A stretch of DNA of 64,000 bases, from contig NZ_AVPK01000006.1 in NCBI RefSeq assembly GCF_000768685.1, positions 181,766-245,765 on the forward strand, given 5' to 3'. The number at the start of each line of letters is the position of its first letter. Positions within the stretch are counted from its first letter, which is position 1. Below, piece by piece: positions 54,170-62,679 of this stretch. The translations under genes and the position numbers were made by a program. The notes beneath the pieces are model-generated. The model searched no databases. It saw only the letters and a program-made list of their open reading frames with translations, and was not told the DNA's origin. Source of the DNA: Knoellia subterranea KCTC 19937 (GTDB lineage: Bacteria; Actinomycetota; Actinomycetes; Actinomycetales; Dermatophilaceae).

Positions 54170-54808
54170 TCAGACGACGCCGTAGAGACGGTCGCCCGCG
54201 TCACCCAGCCCGGGCACGATGTAGCCGTGCTCGTTGAGCTTCTCGTCGATCGACCCGGTCACGAGCGACACCGGCACACCCGCGTCGGCCAGCGCCGACT
54301 CCATGGCCGCGATGCCCTCGGGTGCCGCGAGCAGGGTCACGGCGGTGATGTCGTCGGCGCCGCGCTCGAGCAGGAACTTGATGGCGTCGATCATCGACCC
54401 ACCGGTCGCGAGCATCGGGTCGAGGACATAGACCTGTCGGCCGGAGAGGTCGTCGGGCAGGCGGTTCGCATAGGTGATCGCCTCGAGCGTCTCCTCGTTG
54501 CGCTGCATCCCGAGGAAGCCGACCTCGGCGCTCGGCAGGAGCCGCACCATGCCCTCGAGCATGCCCAGACCCGCACGCAGGATCGGCACGATGAGCGGCT
54601 TGGGGTTGGACAGCTTGATGCCCGTCGTCGGCGACACCGGCGTCTCGATCTCGAACGGCTCGACCCGCACCTCACGCGTCGCCTCGTAGGCCAGCAGGGT
54701 CATGAGTTCTTCGGCCAACCGGCGGAACGTCGGTGAGTCGGTCCGCTTGTCCCGCAGGTAGGTCAGCTTGTGGGCGATGAGCGGGTGGTCGGCAACATGA
54801 ACGCGCAT
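54170..54808 (-). CDS. upp: uracil phosphoribosyltransferase
   Basis: 212 residues; converts uracil and PRPP to UMP in salvage. [20 protein letters not shown] is the family N-terminus, [16 protein letters not shown] the PRPP-binding loop, and [16 protein letters not shown] the uracil-binding C-terminus. The length equals the normal family length. It is divergent from tadA with only 16 bases between the two start codons. Confidence 0.97.
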   Translation of the reverse strand: MRVHVADHPLIAHKLTYLRDKRTDSPTFRRLAEELMTLLAYEATREVRVEPFEIETPVSPTTGIKLSNPKPLIVPILRAGLGMLEGMVRLLPSAEVGFLGMQRNEETLEAITYANRLPDDLSGRQVYVLDPMLATGGSMIDAIKFLLERGADDITAVTLLAAPEGIAAMESALADAGVPVSLVTGSIDEKLNEHGYIVPGLGDAGDRLYGVV

Positions 54809-54824
54809 GGGTGAAACTTAGCGT

Positions 54825-55358
54825 GTGACCCCGCCCCCCGGACCCCCGTCCGGTCTCCCGATCGGCGCTCCTTCCGGTGCGCCGACGGCACCGACGGCGG
54901 CGCTGCGCGAGGAGTATGCCGTCCCCATGCGTCGCGCTCTCGCCCTCGCCTCAGTGGCCGCCGAGAACGGTGACGTGCCCGTCGGGGCGGTCGTCCTCGA
55001 CCCGGACGGTGTCGTCCTCGGCGAGGGCTGGAACCTGCGCGAGGTTGAAGGCGACCCCACGGCCCACGCGGAGGTCGTGGCACTCAGGGCGGCTGCCCGG
55101 CATACGGGATCGTGGCGCCTCGAGGACTGCACCCTCGTCGTGACCCTCGAACCCTGCCCCATGTGCGCGGGCGCCGCGATGCTCGCGCGAATCGGGCGCA
55201 TCGTCCTCGGCGCGTGGGACCCGAAGCTCGGTGCGACCGGTTCGGTGTGGGACGTCGTGCGCGACCGCCGGGCGACGCACCGCATCGAGGTCATCGGGGG
55301 AGTCCTCGAGGACGAGGCATCGCGGGTATTGCTCGACTTCTTCGAGGACCGCCGGTGA
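54825..55358 (+). CDS. tadA: tRNA adenosine(34) deaminase
   Basis: 177 residues from GTG 54825. It deaminates wobble A34 of tRNA-Arg(ACG), a gene present in this window. Zinc ligands: PTAHAEVVAL (H81, catalytic E83) and LEPCPMCAGA (C111, C114). The first 30 residues are Pro/Ala-rich and without family similarity, so a later start such as ATG 54927 is possible. Ends GTGA-overlapping the DedA gene. Confidence 0.93.
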   Translation: MTPPPGPPSGLPIGAPSGAPTAPTAALREEYAVPMRRALALASVAAENGDVPVGAVVLDPDGVVLGEGWNLREVEGDPTAHAEVVALRAAARHTGSWRLEDCTLVVTLEPCPMCAGAAMLARIGRIVLGAWDPKLGATGSVWDVVRDRRATHRIEVIGGVLEDEASRVLLDFFEDRR

Positions 55359-55987
55359 TCGAGTTCCTCGAGCGCCTGCTCGACCAGGACCCGTGGGTCA
55401 TCCTCTCGGTCGCGGCCGTGATCGTCCTGGGTGAGTGCGCGGTGTTCGTGGGGATGGTGCTACCCGGCGAGACGGTCGCCGTCCTCGCCGGGGCCGCTGC
55501 GGCGCTCGGGAGCACGTCCCTCGGCTGGGCTCTCGTGGTCGTCACCCTCGCCGCGATCATCGGCGACAACATCGGGTATGCCGTGGGGCGCCGGGTGGGT
55601 CCGCGGCTTCACCGTCGGGTGACGAACCCGGCGCGCCGCAAATATCTCGCGGACGCCGAGGCGCGGCTGCGGTTGCGTGGTGGGTTGGCGATCTTCCTCG
55701 GTCGGTGGACCCCGTTCATCCGTTCTGTCATGCCGGCGCTCGCGGGGATCTCGGGTATGCCGTATGCCAAGTTCCTCGGCTGGGACCTGCTGGGTGCCGG
55801 GTCCTGGTCGATCGTGTCCGTGCTGGCGGGGTACGCCGCGGGCAAGTCCTACGAGCAGGTCGTCAACTGGTTCGGCACGGCAGGGGTCGTGCTCTTCGGC
55901 CTCGTGGTGGTCGTCGGGGTCGGCGCGTGGCTGTGGCGCCGACGGGCGGCGAGGGCTGGGTCGACGTCGGCGTCGGTGGACGCCTGA
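55355..55987 (+). CDS. DedA-family membrane protein
   Basis: 210 residues. PWVILSVAAVIVLGECAVFVG, then GETVAVLAGAAAAL, the reentrant segment IIGDNIGYAVGRRVG, and the second conserved loop FLGRWTPFIRSVMPALAGISGM with FLGWDLLGAGSWS. DedA proteins are proton-dependent lipid transporters (undecaprenyl phosphate or phospholipid flipping). The GTG start overlaps the tadA TGA (GTGA). Confidence 0.93.
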   Translation: MIEFLERLLDQDPWVILSVAAVIVLGECAVFVGMVLPGETVAVLAGAAAALGSTSLGWALVVVTLAAIIGDNIGYAVGRRVGPRLHRRVTNPARRKYLADAEARLRLRGGLAIFLGRWTPFIRSVMPALAGISGMPYAKFLGWDLLGAGSWSIVSVLAGYAAGKSYEQVVNWFGTAGVVLFGLVVVVGVGAWLWRRRAARAGSTSASVDA

Positions 55988-56024
55988 GGCTTCCCGCCCG
56001 AGTCGGTCGCCTAACGTGGTGGTC

Positions 56025-56930
56025 ATGAGCGGCGGCCACGGACACAGCCACGGGCATGCCGGCGCGACGCACCGCTGGCGCCTGCAGGTCGCGTTCGCAC
56101 TCATTGCGGGATTCTTCGTCGTCGAACTCATCGCCGGGCTGACCTCGGGGTCGCTCGCCCTGCTGTCCGACGCCGGCCACATGGCTGCCGATGTCGTCGC
56201 CCTGGGTGCGGCGCTTGTCGCGACCCGGATCGCCGGGCGTTCGGACTCGACCGGCCGCCGCACGTACGGGTCGTTCCGCGCGGAAGTCTTCGCCTCGGGA
56301 CTGGCCGTACTCCTCATGCTCGGCGTCGCGGCATACATCGGCATCGAGGCGATCGGACGCATCGGTGAGCCGGCATCGGTCGCGACCGGGCCGATGCTCG
56401 TCGTCGGTGTCATCGGACTCGTCATCAACATCGTCGCGCTGCTGCTGCTGCGCGGTGGGGCGGCGGAGTCGCTCAACGTCAAGGGCGCGTACCTCGAAGT
56501 GGTCGCCGACACCCTCGGCTCGGTCGGCGTCATCGCGGCTGGGCTCCTCGTGTCCGCAACGGGAAATGCGGTGTGGGACACCGTGATTGCGCTCGCGATC
56601 GCGGCGTTCGTGGCGGTGCGGGCGGTGATGCTGGGGCGCGAGGTGTTGGCCGTCCTCGGGCAGCACGCGCCGGCGGGGATGGACCCCGAGAAGGTCGCCG
56701 CCGAACTCGGTGCGGTGCCCGGCGTGCGCGACATCCACGACCTGCACGTGTGGACGTTGACGTCCGGGATGAATGTGGCGACGGCGCACCTCATGACGGA
56801 TGAGGGTGCCGACCCGCACGAGGTGCTCGATGCGGCGCGAGCGGTGATGCGCACGACGTTCGGGGTCGAGCACGCCACGCTCCAGGTCGAACCCGAGTCG
56901 CACACGGGCTGCCACGACGTCACCTGGTGA
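56025..56930 (+). CDS. cation diffusion facilitator (CzcD/ZitB-like)
   Basis: 301 residues, six membrane helices. A His-rich start (GGHGHSHGHAGATHRW) and SDAGHMAADVVALG supply the HxxxD half of the transport site in helix 2. In helix 5 the sequence is EVVADTLGSVG, ExxxD instead of the HxxxD of zinc members, so the metal preference may differ. The C-terminal domain (VPGVRDIHDLHVWTLTSG) is normal. Probably exports Zn, Co or Mn. It is 37 bases after the DedA gene and is followed by a family B hairpin. Confidence 0.92.
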   Translation: MSGGHGHSHGHAGATHRWRLQVAFALIAGFFVVELIAGLTSGSLALLSDAGHMAADVVALGAALVATRIAGRSDSTGRRTYGSFRAEVFASGLAVLLMLGVAAYIGIEAIGRIGEPASVATGPMLVVGVIGLVINIVALLLLRGGAAESLNVKGAYLEVVADTLGSVGVIAAGLLVSATGNAVWDTVIALAIAAFVAVRAVMLGREVLAVLGQHAPAGMDPEKVAAELGAVPGVRDIHDLHVWTLTSGMNVATAHLMTDEGADPHEVLDAARAVMRTTFGVEHATLQVEPESHTGCHDVTW

Positions 56931-56949
56931 GGCTCGCCGCGCCCGCCCC

Positions 56950-57032
56950 GCCCCAACTTTTGCTCCCCATGAGGGAACGTGAAGGGTCCGGAGGCTTATG
57001 TGCCCTCCGGACCCTTCACGTTCCCTCCGGTC
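56950..57032. repeat. hairpin element, family B copy 5
   Basis: CCCCAACTTTTGCTCCCCAT, then GAGGGAACGTGAAGGGTCCG and its complement GGACCCTTCACGTTCCCTC around a loop with CTTATGTG. About 20 bases past the cation transporter stop. The extended 8-mer follows at about 57041. This is the best-preserved copy. Confidence 0.93.
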
Positions 57033-57343
57033 ACTTCTGGCGTATGCCGTCCGCTCGCCTCCCGATAACCCGTTGCGCCCCCGGCGGGTCGAGGCATAGC
57101 GTCGAAGGACACGGAAGGGAGGTGGTCCAAGAAGTGATTTCTCATTGGACGCGTGAGGTGACTGCGCGCTAGCGCACCTCGACTGCTCGAGGTCGCGCCT
57201 CCCGGCGCAATCCCAAGCAGCTCACCGCAGCCCGCGGGTCGTGCAGGTCGTCCCCTGCACTTGTTGCATCGGATCTTCGCGGATTCGGCGACAGGCCCGC
57301 GGGCTGTTCCCTGCCCGGGCGCGTATGCCGGACCCTTGCCTGG
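57033..57343. other. 311-base intergenic stretch
   Basis: Begins with GTATGCCGTCCGCTCGCC and holds a second 8-mer at about 57323. A short minus-strand frame crosses it as the continuation past the TAG of the CHC2 gene, but it has no coding look. No tRNA or promoter motif is evident. Confidence 0.5.
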
Positions 57344-57402
57344 TCGAGATAGACCGACACGCGGTGCCAGCTCGAGCTGCACCGCGTGTCGGTCTATCTC
57401 GA
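57344..57402. repeat. perfect 24-base inverted repeat (family E)
   Basis: Arms 57344-57367 and 57379-57402 are exact reverse complements with an 11-base loop that itself contains AGCTCGAGCT, a perfect palindrome. The TAG stop of the CHC2 gene (57394-57396) lies in the right arm. It may be that gene's terminator or mark an integration boundary. Single copy in the window. Confidence 0.95.
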
Positions 57403-57867
57403 CTGGGTGTTAGGGGCGGTAGCCGGCGGCCGCGGCCAGGAGAGTGCGAACTCGTGGTTGACCGGCCGGGTCCAACGCTGCCACGCGAATTCGTTGATCT
57501 CCCACGCTCGCTCGGGCGCGACGTCGATGCTGGGCGGCTGCGGGAGGTGGGGGACACGCCGCCGGTGGGCGGACGGCATACCAAGGTCGTGGTCGTTGTC
57601 GAGATAGGCGACGGCGTCGCGGAAGGTGAGGTTGCGCAGGCGGGCGACGAACTCGATGACGTCGCCGGAGGCGCCGCAGCCGAAGCAGTGGAAGCGGTCG
57701 GGGATGCCGCCGACGGACAGGGACGCGGTGTGGTCCTCGTGGAGGGGGCAGCAACCCATGAGGGATATGCCGGTGCGGCGGAGTTCGACTCCGGACGCGG
57801 CGACGACGTCCTCGATGCGGTGCCGCGCACGTACGGCAGCGACGTCGATGGTGCCGGCGGTGCTCAC
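57394..57867 (-). CDS. short CHC2-type zinc-finger (DnaG-like) protein
   Basis: 157 residues. The primase zinc ribbon is clear: C40, H43 (CCPLHEDHTASL) and C61, C64 (RFHCFGCGASGDVIEFV), then LTFRDAVAYL. The polymerase (TOPRIM) domain of DnaG is missing; only about 75 residues of unrelated Pro/Trp-rich tail follow. Such solitary zinc proteins occur in integrative elements, where they may act in replication or regulation. The ATG overlaps the upstream gene's stop by 4 bases. It could also be the front half of a truncated primase gene. Confidence 0.8.
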   Translation of the reverse strand: MSTAGTIDVAAVRARHRIEDVVAASGVELRRTGISLMGCCPLHEDHTASLSVGGIPDRFHCFGCGASGDVIEFVARLRNLTFRDAVAYLDNDHDLGMPSAHRRRVPHLPQPPSIDVAPERAWEINEFAWQRWTRPVNHEFALSWPRPPATAPNTQSR

Positions 57868-58502
57868 AGCGACACCGTTCGCGCCATGTTGCGTGTCCGT
57901 GCAGCCGTTCGAAGCGTCTCGTGGTGGCGGGCGAAGTCATCGGCCGTCATGTCCGGGTTCGTCTCGAGCGCGCGACGGAAGGTTTGCTGGGCCAACGTGC
58001 GGCTGGTCGTGACGGCTATGACGGCGTAGGTGTCCCACGTTTTGTCGTACGCGTAGAGCAGTCCTTGATCGGCTCCGGGCTGGCGCTTGAAGGAGATGCG
58101 GAGGTCGTGCTTGGGCCCCCAGCGCATGCCGAGGTCTTCATCGAGGCCTCGGTCGCCGTGTCGTGCATTGAACGCCTTGGGCCCGACCCACTCCAGCGGT
58201 GTAGCCGGGGTGGGGACTCGCTTTGACGTTCGGTGGAGGATGCCGCGCAAGGAGTTCACGTCGGGGTGCCCGTCCTGGAATGCCTGTCGAAGAGCTGTCA
58301 CCGCGTGAGTGAGCTCCAGGTCCTCATGCCCAGCCGCTACCGCGGCCGTGAGCAGATGGGCGTCCCGACGCCCCTTGACGTACGGCGCGGTGATGTCGTC
58401 CAAGAGGTTCTCATGGCAATCGATTGCCAGCTGGAGCGACAGGGACTCGAGGTCCTCGCGGCTCGGAATCTGCACGTCGAGTTCGCCGCTGGTACCGCTC
58501 AT
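57864..58502 (-). CDS. hypothetical protein upstream of the CHC2 protein
   Basis: 212 residues, no recognised family. The N-terminal half is helical and acidic (SREDLESLSLQLAIDCHENL), the middle has GILHRTSKRVPTPATPLEWV, and the C-terminal part is basic (RISFKRQPGADQGLLYAYDK, then FRRALETNPDMTADDF). It is translationally coupled to the zinc protein, so the two probably work together. No membrane segment or signal peptide. Confidence 0.7.
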   Translation of the reverse strand: MSGTSGELDVQIPSREDLESLSLQLAIDCHENLLDDITAPYVKGRRDAHLLTAAVAAGHEDLELTHAVTALRQAFQDGHPDVNSLRGILHRTSKRVPTPATPLEWVGPKAFNARHGDRGLDEDLGMRWGPKHDLRISFKRQPGADQGLLYAYDKTWDTYAVIAVTTSRTLAQQTFRRALETNPDMTADDFARHHETLRTAARTRNMARTVSL

Positions 58503-59081
58503 CGGTCCGACCTCCCGCGCGGCTCGATGTCGCGCTATGAGGAGGACACGATCTTCGCGGGGCACGCGACGGCGACGGCAACCCTGGGATGCCACTGTGA
58601 ATGTTGTGGGCCGAGCGGGCAGGGCGTCTGGTCCCGCGCCTCAACTCAGTGTCTCCCACGATGTGGTCCTTTGCTCGCCAGAACAGCCACCCTTCCCAGA
58701 TGGGGCTACCGCGGGTGTGGCGCCTTTCCGGACATAGTGCCGCGCTGTTGTGACACGGAGCCGCTGCTTGTTCGCTGGGGCCAGCTGTTGCGTCACCGTT
58801 TCGATGATTCTGGTCAGAATCTCCATCGGAACGTCCACGGTGCGGAGTGCAGAGAAGGTCATCGTGCGTCCGGCGTTGGAGCCGAGAGACCTCCAAAGCC
58901 GGACCTGGATCCCCGGAACTGGTCCCAGTCGCGGCGACATGCGAAGCGGCGGGGCTTGATCAGGGCCGCGCAGAGCTGAGGGCACGATCCCGCCGGGAGG
59001 TCGTGATCCGGTGTCACTTCACTCCCGGGAACACTCCCCTGGAGTCTGGAGCCATCGCTTCCGACGAAAGGGGATGCTCCG
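58503..59081. other. 579-base region without a confident gene
   Basis: A minus-strand frame at 58641-58862 could encode 73 residues (IETVTQQLAPANKQRLRVTT in the middle) but has no family and no good ribosome site. The right end carries the leader of the 59082 gene with GAAAGGGGATG before the ATG. No 8-mer copy, tRNA or hairpin was noticed. Confidence 0.4.
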
Positions 59082-59825
59082 ATGAGCACCGCAGACCTGC
59101 TCGGCAACGCCGAGCCGCACGACGACTTCTCCACCCACCCGAGCACGCCCGCGGCGAAGGCCCCGGATGAGGTCAGGGATCTGACCCGGATGGCTGGGTG
59201 GGCCGGCGTCGCCGTGTTCGCCCTTTGGCTGTGCCAGCCGCTCCTCGTGGGCCTGCTCGCGAGCAGCGGGGCCGACGACACCCCTGACATGGCGGCCCTC
59301 GAGGCCAACTCGTGGGTCGGCGGCTTCGAGGCCGTCGTGTTCTCGGCCATCGGCGCGGCCTCACTCGTCATGGTCCTCGCCGTGTGGCGCGCGATGCGCC
59401 TCACCGGTGCCGCGGAAGGCATCCTCAGCAGTGTGGGGTTGGCCATGGCACTCGTGGGTGCCACCGCGTGGTTCTGGGTCGCCGGGCACGGGCTGAGCAT
59501 GTACACCTCCGTGGGTGCCGGCTTGGCTGACGTCTCCGCGGACAGTGAGATCCAGGCCGCGTCGCTCCAGGCGTCCTACCTCGCTGTCACGGCGGGTCTG
59601 CTCGTGGTGGGTATCGGTTCGGTCGGCTGGAACGCCCTGCTCGCCACGACCGGGCGTCGCTCGGGCCTCATCGGCCGTCCACTGAGCGTGGTGTTCGGTG
59701 TCTTCGCCGCGATCCCGCTCTACCAGGCAGCTGTCCCCTTCGCGGCGCCGTGGCCACTCATCGTCGCCGTCCTCAGTTCGCTGGTCCTCGGCATTGCCCT
59801 GCTCGTGACGTCGCGAAAGCGGTGA
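59082..59825 (+). CDS. six-helix membrane protein
   Basis: 247 residues. A hydrophilic N-terminus (about 35 residues) is followed by hydrophobic segments AGVAVFALWLCQPLLVGLLA, AVVFSAIGAASLVMVLAVW, SVGLAMALVGATAWFWVAG, ASYLAVTAGLLVVGIGSVGW, PLSVVFGVFAAIPLYQAAV and PLIVAVLSSLVLGIALLV. The plan resembles DUF4386-type proteins, but I cannot confirm the family. It is 31 bases before the histidine kinase gene and may be part of its signalling unit. Confidence 0.75.
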   Translation: MSTADLLGNAEPHDDFSTHPSTPAAKAPDEVRDLTRMAGWAGVAVFALWLCQPLLVGLLASSGADDTPDMAALEANSWVGGFEAVVFSAIGAASLVMVLAVWRAMRLTGAAEGILSSVGLAMALVGATAWFWVAGHGLSMYTSVGAGLADVSADSEIQAASLQASYLAVTAGLLVVGIGSVGWNALLATTGRRSGLIGRPLSVVFGVFAAIPLYQAAVPFAAPWPLIVAVLSSLVLGIALLVTSRKR

Positions 59826-59856
59826 TGAGCGCGCCCGCCGATGTCATCATCGGCCC

Positions 59857-61557
59857 ATGACCCACGACGGGTTGGTGAGGACGAGTGAGATCGCGGTCAC
59901 CGTGGTCGTGCTCGTCTTGGCCGTGCTCCTGCTCGGGTCTCTGCGCCGGGTACAGCGCGGCCGCCGGTGGCTCGTCGTGCTGGCGTGCCTGCTCCTGTAC
60001 GCCGCCATCGTCGTGCCGGGTGCAGCCGCCCTGTGGTTCACGGCCTTCCCGCTCCTCGTCGGCGTCTACCCCGACGGCGTGATGACCCCGAGGTGGCTGT
60101 GGCTGCCGGTGGGCGCCCTGGCCGTTGCGGCGGTCGGTGACCTCGCCACGGGGGGAGCATGGAGCGAGAGCCCGTGGTGGGCGCTGGTCGTCAACGGCCA
60201 GCTGCTCCTGCTTCTGGCCCAGGTCCACCGCTACCGGCGCCGGTCCTCCACGGAGGAACGGGCGGCGGTGCGCTGGGTCATCCTCGGCACCCTGCTGACG
60301 ACGGCGTCGTTCGCCGCCACCCAGGCCGCGTACGGGTCCATCGGCGACGGGTCGACCGGCTCGGTGGTCGCCGCCCAGCTGGCAGTGCTCCCCCTGCTCG
60401 TCGCGGTTGCCGTGGGAGTGCTCGCCCCGCGAGCACTGGATGTCGACGAGTTCCTGCGGGCGACGGTGGTCTCCTTGGGGACCGTTGCCGCGCTGACGGT
60501 GGTCATGCTCGCCCTCCCGGCGCCCACGTGGGTGCGTCTCGTCGTCGTCGCCGCCATCGCGGCACCGTTGGCGCTCGGCATGCGCCACGTCGGAGACTGG
60601 CTCCTCTACCGGGGCCGGCCGGACCCGGAACGCGCCGTCACGCGAATGTTGTCGGCGCTGAACACGCTCCCCGGCCAGCACGACACCCCGGGCACGGTCC
60701 TGCAGGCGTTCACCGGCTCCCTCTTCCTGGACCGCGGGCGCATCAGCGGCTCGTGGTTCGAGCCCGTCGGGCTGGGACCGGAGGCGCCCTCGGCATCCGA
60801 GTCCGAACGGTTCGCGGTCGACTACCGCGGCGAGGTGCTGGCGGTCCTCGAGCTGCCGCCCCGGCGCGGCGAGAGCACCCTGACCCGCCGCGATCGGCGA
60901 GTCGTCGACAGGCTGCTCGCCCAAGCCGCCCCCGCGCTCGACGCGGCGCGCACCGTCGTGGCCCTGCGCGAGTCCCGCGCCCGCACGGTTGCTGCCCGCG
61001 AGGAGGAACGCCGCCGGATCCGCCGCGAACTGCACGACGACCTCGGCCCGACGCTGTCCGGCATCGCGCTGAGTGCTGCCGCCCTGGCCACCCGGATCGG
61101 CGACCCTGATGCCTCCCAGCTGCACCGGGAGCTGCGGATGGCCGTCGACCAGTCCCGTGAGCTGGCCTACGGCCTGCGGCCGCCGGTGCTCGATGACCAC
61201 GGCCTCGTCTCCGCCCTGCATGACCGCATCGGCGGGCCCGACGTCCGCATCGACGCGCCCGAGGACCTCGACCTCCCGGCTTCGGTCGACCTGGCCGCCC
61301 TGCGCATCATCCAAGAGGCCGTGACCAACGCCCGCAAGCACGGCGCCGCACCGATCGACATCCGGCTGCGGCTGCGCGACGGGCACCTCAAGCTCCGAGT
61401 GAGCGACGCAGGCCCGGGCCTACCCGCCGACGTGCGCGCCGGGATCGGGATGCTGTCGATCACCGAACGCACCGACGAGGTCGGCGGCACCGCCCGCTAT
61501 GACAGGGCCGCGCACGGGTGCCATCTGCTCGTCGACCTCCCAGTGGAGGCGTCATGA
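59857..61557 (+). CDS. NarL-type sensor histidine kinase
   Basis: 566 residues. Eight or so N-terminal membrane helices (to about residue 235), a GAF-like segment, then HisKA_3: EEERRRIRRELHDDLGPTLSG with the phosphorylated His in ELHDDLGP. The ATPase domain has ALRIIQEAVTNARKHG (N-box) and VSDAGPGLP plus GIGMLSITERTDEVGG (G-boxes). The many helices suggest sensing within the membrane. It is coupled to the response regulator gene by a 4-base overlap. Confidence 0.95.
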   Translation: MTHDGLVRTSEIAVTVVVLVLAVLLLGSLRRVQRGRRWLVVLACLLLYAAIVVPGAAALWFTAFPLLVGVYPDGVMTPRWLWLPVGALAVAAVGDLATGGAWSESPWWALVVNGQLLLLLAQVHRYRRRSSTEERAAVRWVILGTLLTTASFAATQAAYGSIGDGSTGSVVAAQLAVLPLLVAVAVGVLAPRALDVDEFLRATVVSLGTVAALTVVMLALPAPTWVRLVVVAAIAAPLALGMRHVGDWLLYRGRPDPERAVTRMLSALNTLPGQHDTPGTVLQAFTGSLFLDRGRISGSWFEPVGLGPEAPSASESERFAVDYRGEVLAVLELPPRRGESTLTRRDRRVVDRLLAQAAPALDAARTVVALRESRARTVAAREEERRRIRRELHDDLGPTLSGIALSAAALATRIGDPDASQLHRELRMAVDQSRELAYGLRPPVLDDHGLVSALHDRIGGPDVRIDAPEDLDLPASVDLAALRIIQEAVTNARKHGAAPIDIRLRLRDGHLKLRVSDAGPGLPADVRAGIGMLSITERTDEVGGTARYDRAAHGCHLLVDLPVEAS

Positions 61558-62180
61558 CCACCGTCGTCGTCGTCGACGACCACCCCGTCTTCCGCCGAGG
61601 CCTCGTGGGGCTGCTGACGGCATCGGGCCACGAGGTCGTCGGGCAGGCCCGCGGCGGGCTCGAGGCGCTCGAGGTCGTCGCGCAGGTCAAGCCGCAGGTC
61701 GTGCTCATGGACCTGTCGATGCCCGACGGAGACGGCTTTGAGGCGACGGCCCGGATCACGGCCGAGCACCCTGACGTCGCCGTCGTCGTCGTGACCCTGT
61801 TCTCCGACGAGGCCTCGGTGGCTCGGGCCATGCACGCCGGGGCAGCCGGCTACCTCGGCAAGCACGCCGAGCCCGAGCACCTCATCGCTGCCGTGGAGGC
61901 CGCGAGCGCCGGCGCGTTGTGGATCGGTCGCGGCGTCGAGCGACCCACGTTCGCCGCTCGATCAGGGGCCGAGCAGGCGGCGCTGCCTGGCGGGCTCACC
62001 GCGCGCGAACTCGTCGTCGCCGACCTGCTGGCACGAGGCCTGGCCAACCCCGCGATCGCCGCACGCCTCGGCCTGTCGACCAAGACCGTCGCCAACTACG
62101 TCAGCGCGATCCTGCTGAAGCTCGCCGCGACGGACCGAGCAGATGCCGCGCGGATCATCCGCGCCCATCCCAACCACTGA
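61554..62180 (+). CDS. NarL/LuxR-family response regulator
   Basis: 208 residues. Receiver: VVVVDDHPVFRRGLVGLL, phosphorylation site D54 in VVLMDLSMPDGDG, then VVTLFSDEASVARAMHAGA. LuxR helix-turn-helix: LTARELVVADLLARGLANPA then LGLSTKTVANYVSAILLKL. The ATG at 61554 overlaps the kinase gene's TGA. It may control the membrane-protein gene at 59082; this rests on gene order. Confidence 0.95.
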   Translation: MTTVVVVDDHPVFRRGLVGLLTASGHEVVGQARGGLEALEVVAQVKPQVVLMDLSMPDGDGFEATARITAEHPDVAVVVVTLFSDEASVARAMHAGAAGYLGKHAEPEHLIAAVEAASAGALWIGRGVERPTFAARSGAEQAALPGGLTARELVVADLLARGLANPAIAARLGLSTKTVANYVSAILLKLAATDRADAARIIRAHPNH

Positions 62181-62454
62181 AGCATCGAGAGCCTCTGCAC
62201 GGGCCCACGGCGCATCCGATGCGCGAGACCAGCAGTGCCAAACGTAAGCGAACGACGTTCTGCAGCCGAGCGAGTTGTCTGTCGCAGCCGCGATCGGAGC
62301 AGCCGTGTTGCGCCAGGTGCAGGCAGCGACGGGTGCCCAGTGGGCCTACGTTTGGCTGCCGCGAGAGATCGGCTCGCCGTCGGCTGGGCCTTGCCTTCCG
62401 TGCCCCCACGATGTCGTGAACCTCAGGAGTGATCGTCAGGATTCAGGAGGAGCC

Positions 62455-62679
62455 ATGACAGTTCAGCCGGACCGGGTTGTGCTCACGGTCGAGGAGGCCG
62501 CCGAAAGGCTGGGCGTAGGACGCACACTCGTCTAGGCGCTCGTCAAGAGCGGGGAGATCGAGTCGATCGCGATTGGGCGGCTGCGTCGCATCCCGTGTGA
62601 CGCGCTCGATGACTTCGTGACGAGGCTGCGCCGGCTCGCACACGGGGTAGAGACCAAGGACGACTCGCGGAGCGCCTGA
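62455..62679 (+). pseudogene. excisionase-type HTH gene with in-frame TAG at a tyrosine position
   Basis: From ATG 62455 (GGAGGAG upstream) the frame reads VVLTVEEAAERLGVGRTLV, then TAG (62533-62535, codon 27), then ALVKSGEIESIAIGRLRRIP and on to TGA 62677-62679. This is a MerR/Xis-type winged helix; relatives have Tyr between the two halves (GRTLxYALVxSGEIES), so TAC became TAG. Everything else is intact and the reading frame is unbroken. The final TGA overlaps the integrase ATG. Without suppression only a 26-residue peptide is made. The 274-base gap before it holds nothing I can name. Confidence 0.85.

Noticed and set aside
26811..57032. Family B hairpins as ordinary rho-independent terminators
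   Set aside because: No T-run follows the stem on either strand, stems are longer than needed, and the flanking sequence is conserved too. They may still stop transcription.
58641..58862. 73-codon minus-strand frame as a gene
   Set aside because: No ribosome site, no family and overlapping alternative frames of equal quality; kept only as a remark in the region entry.
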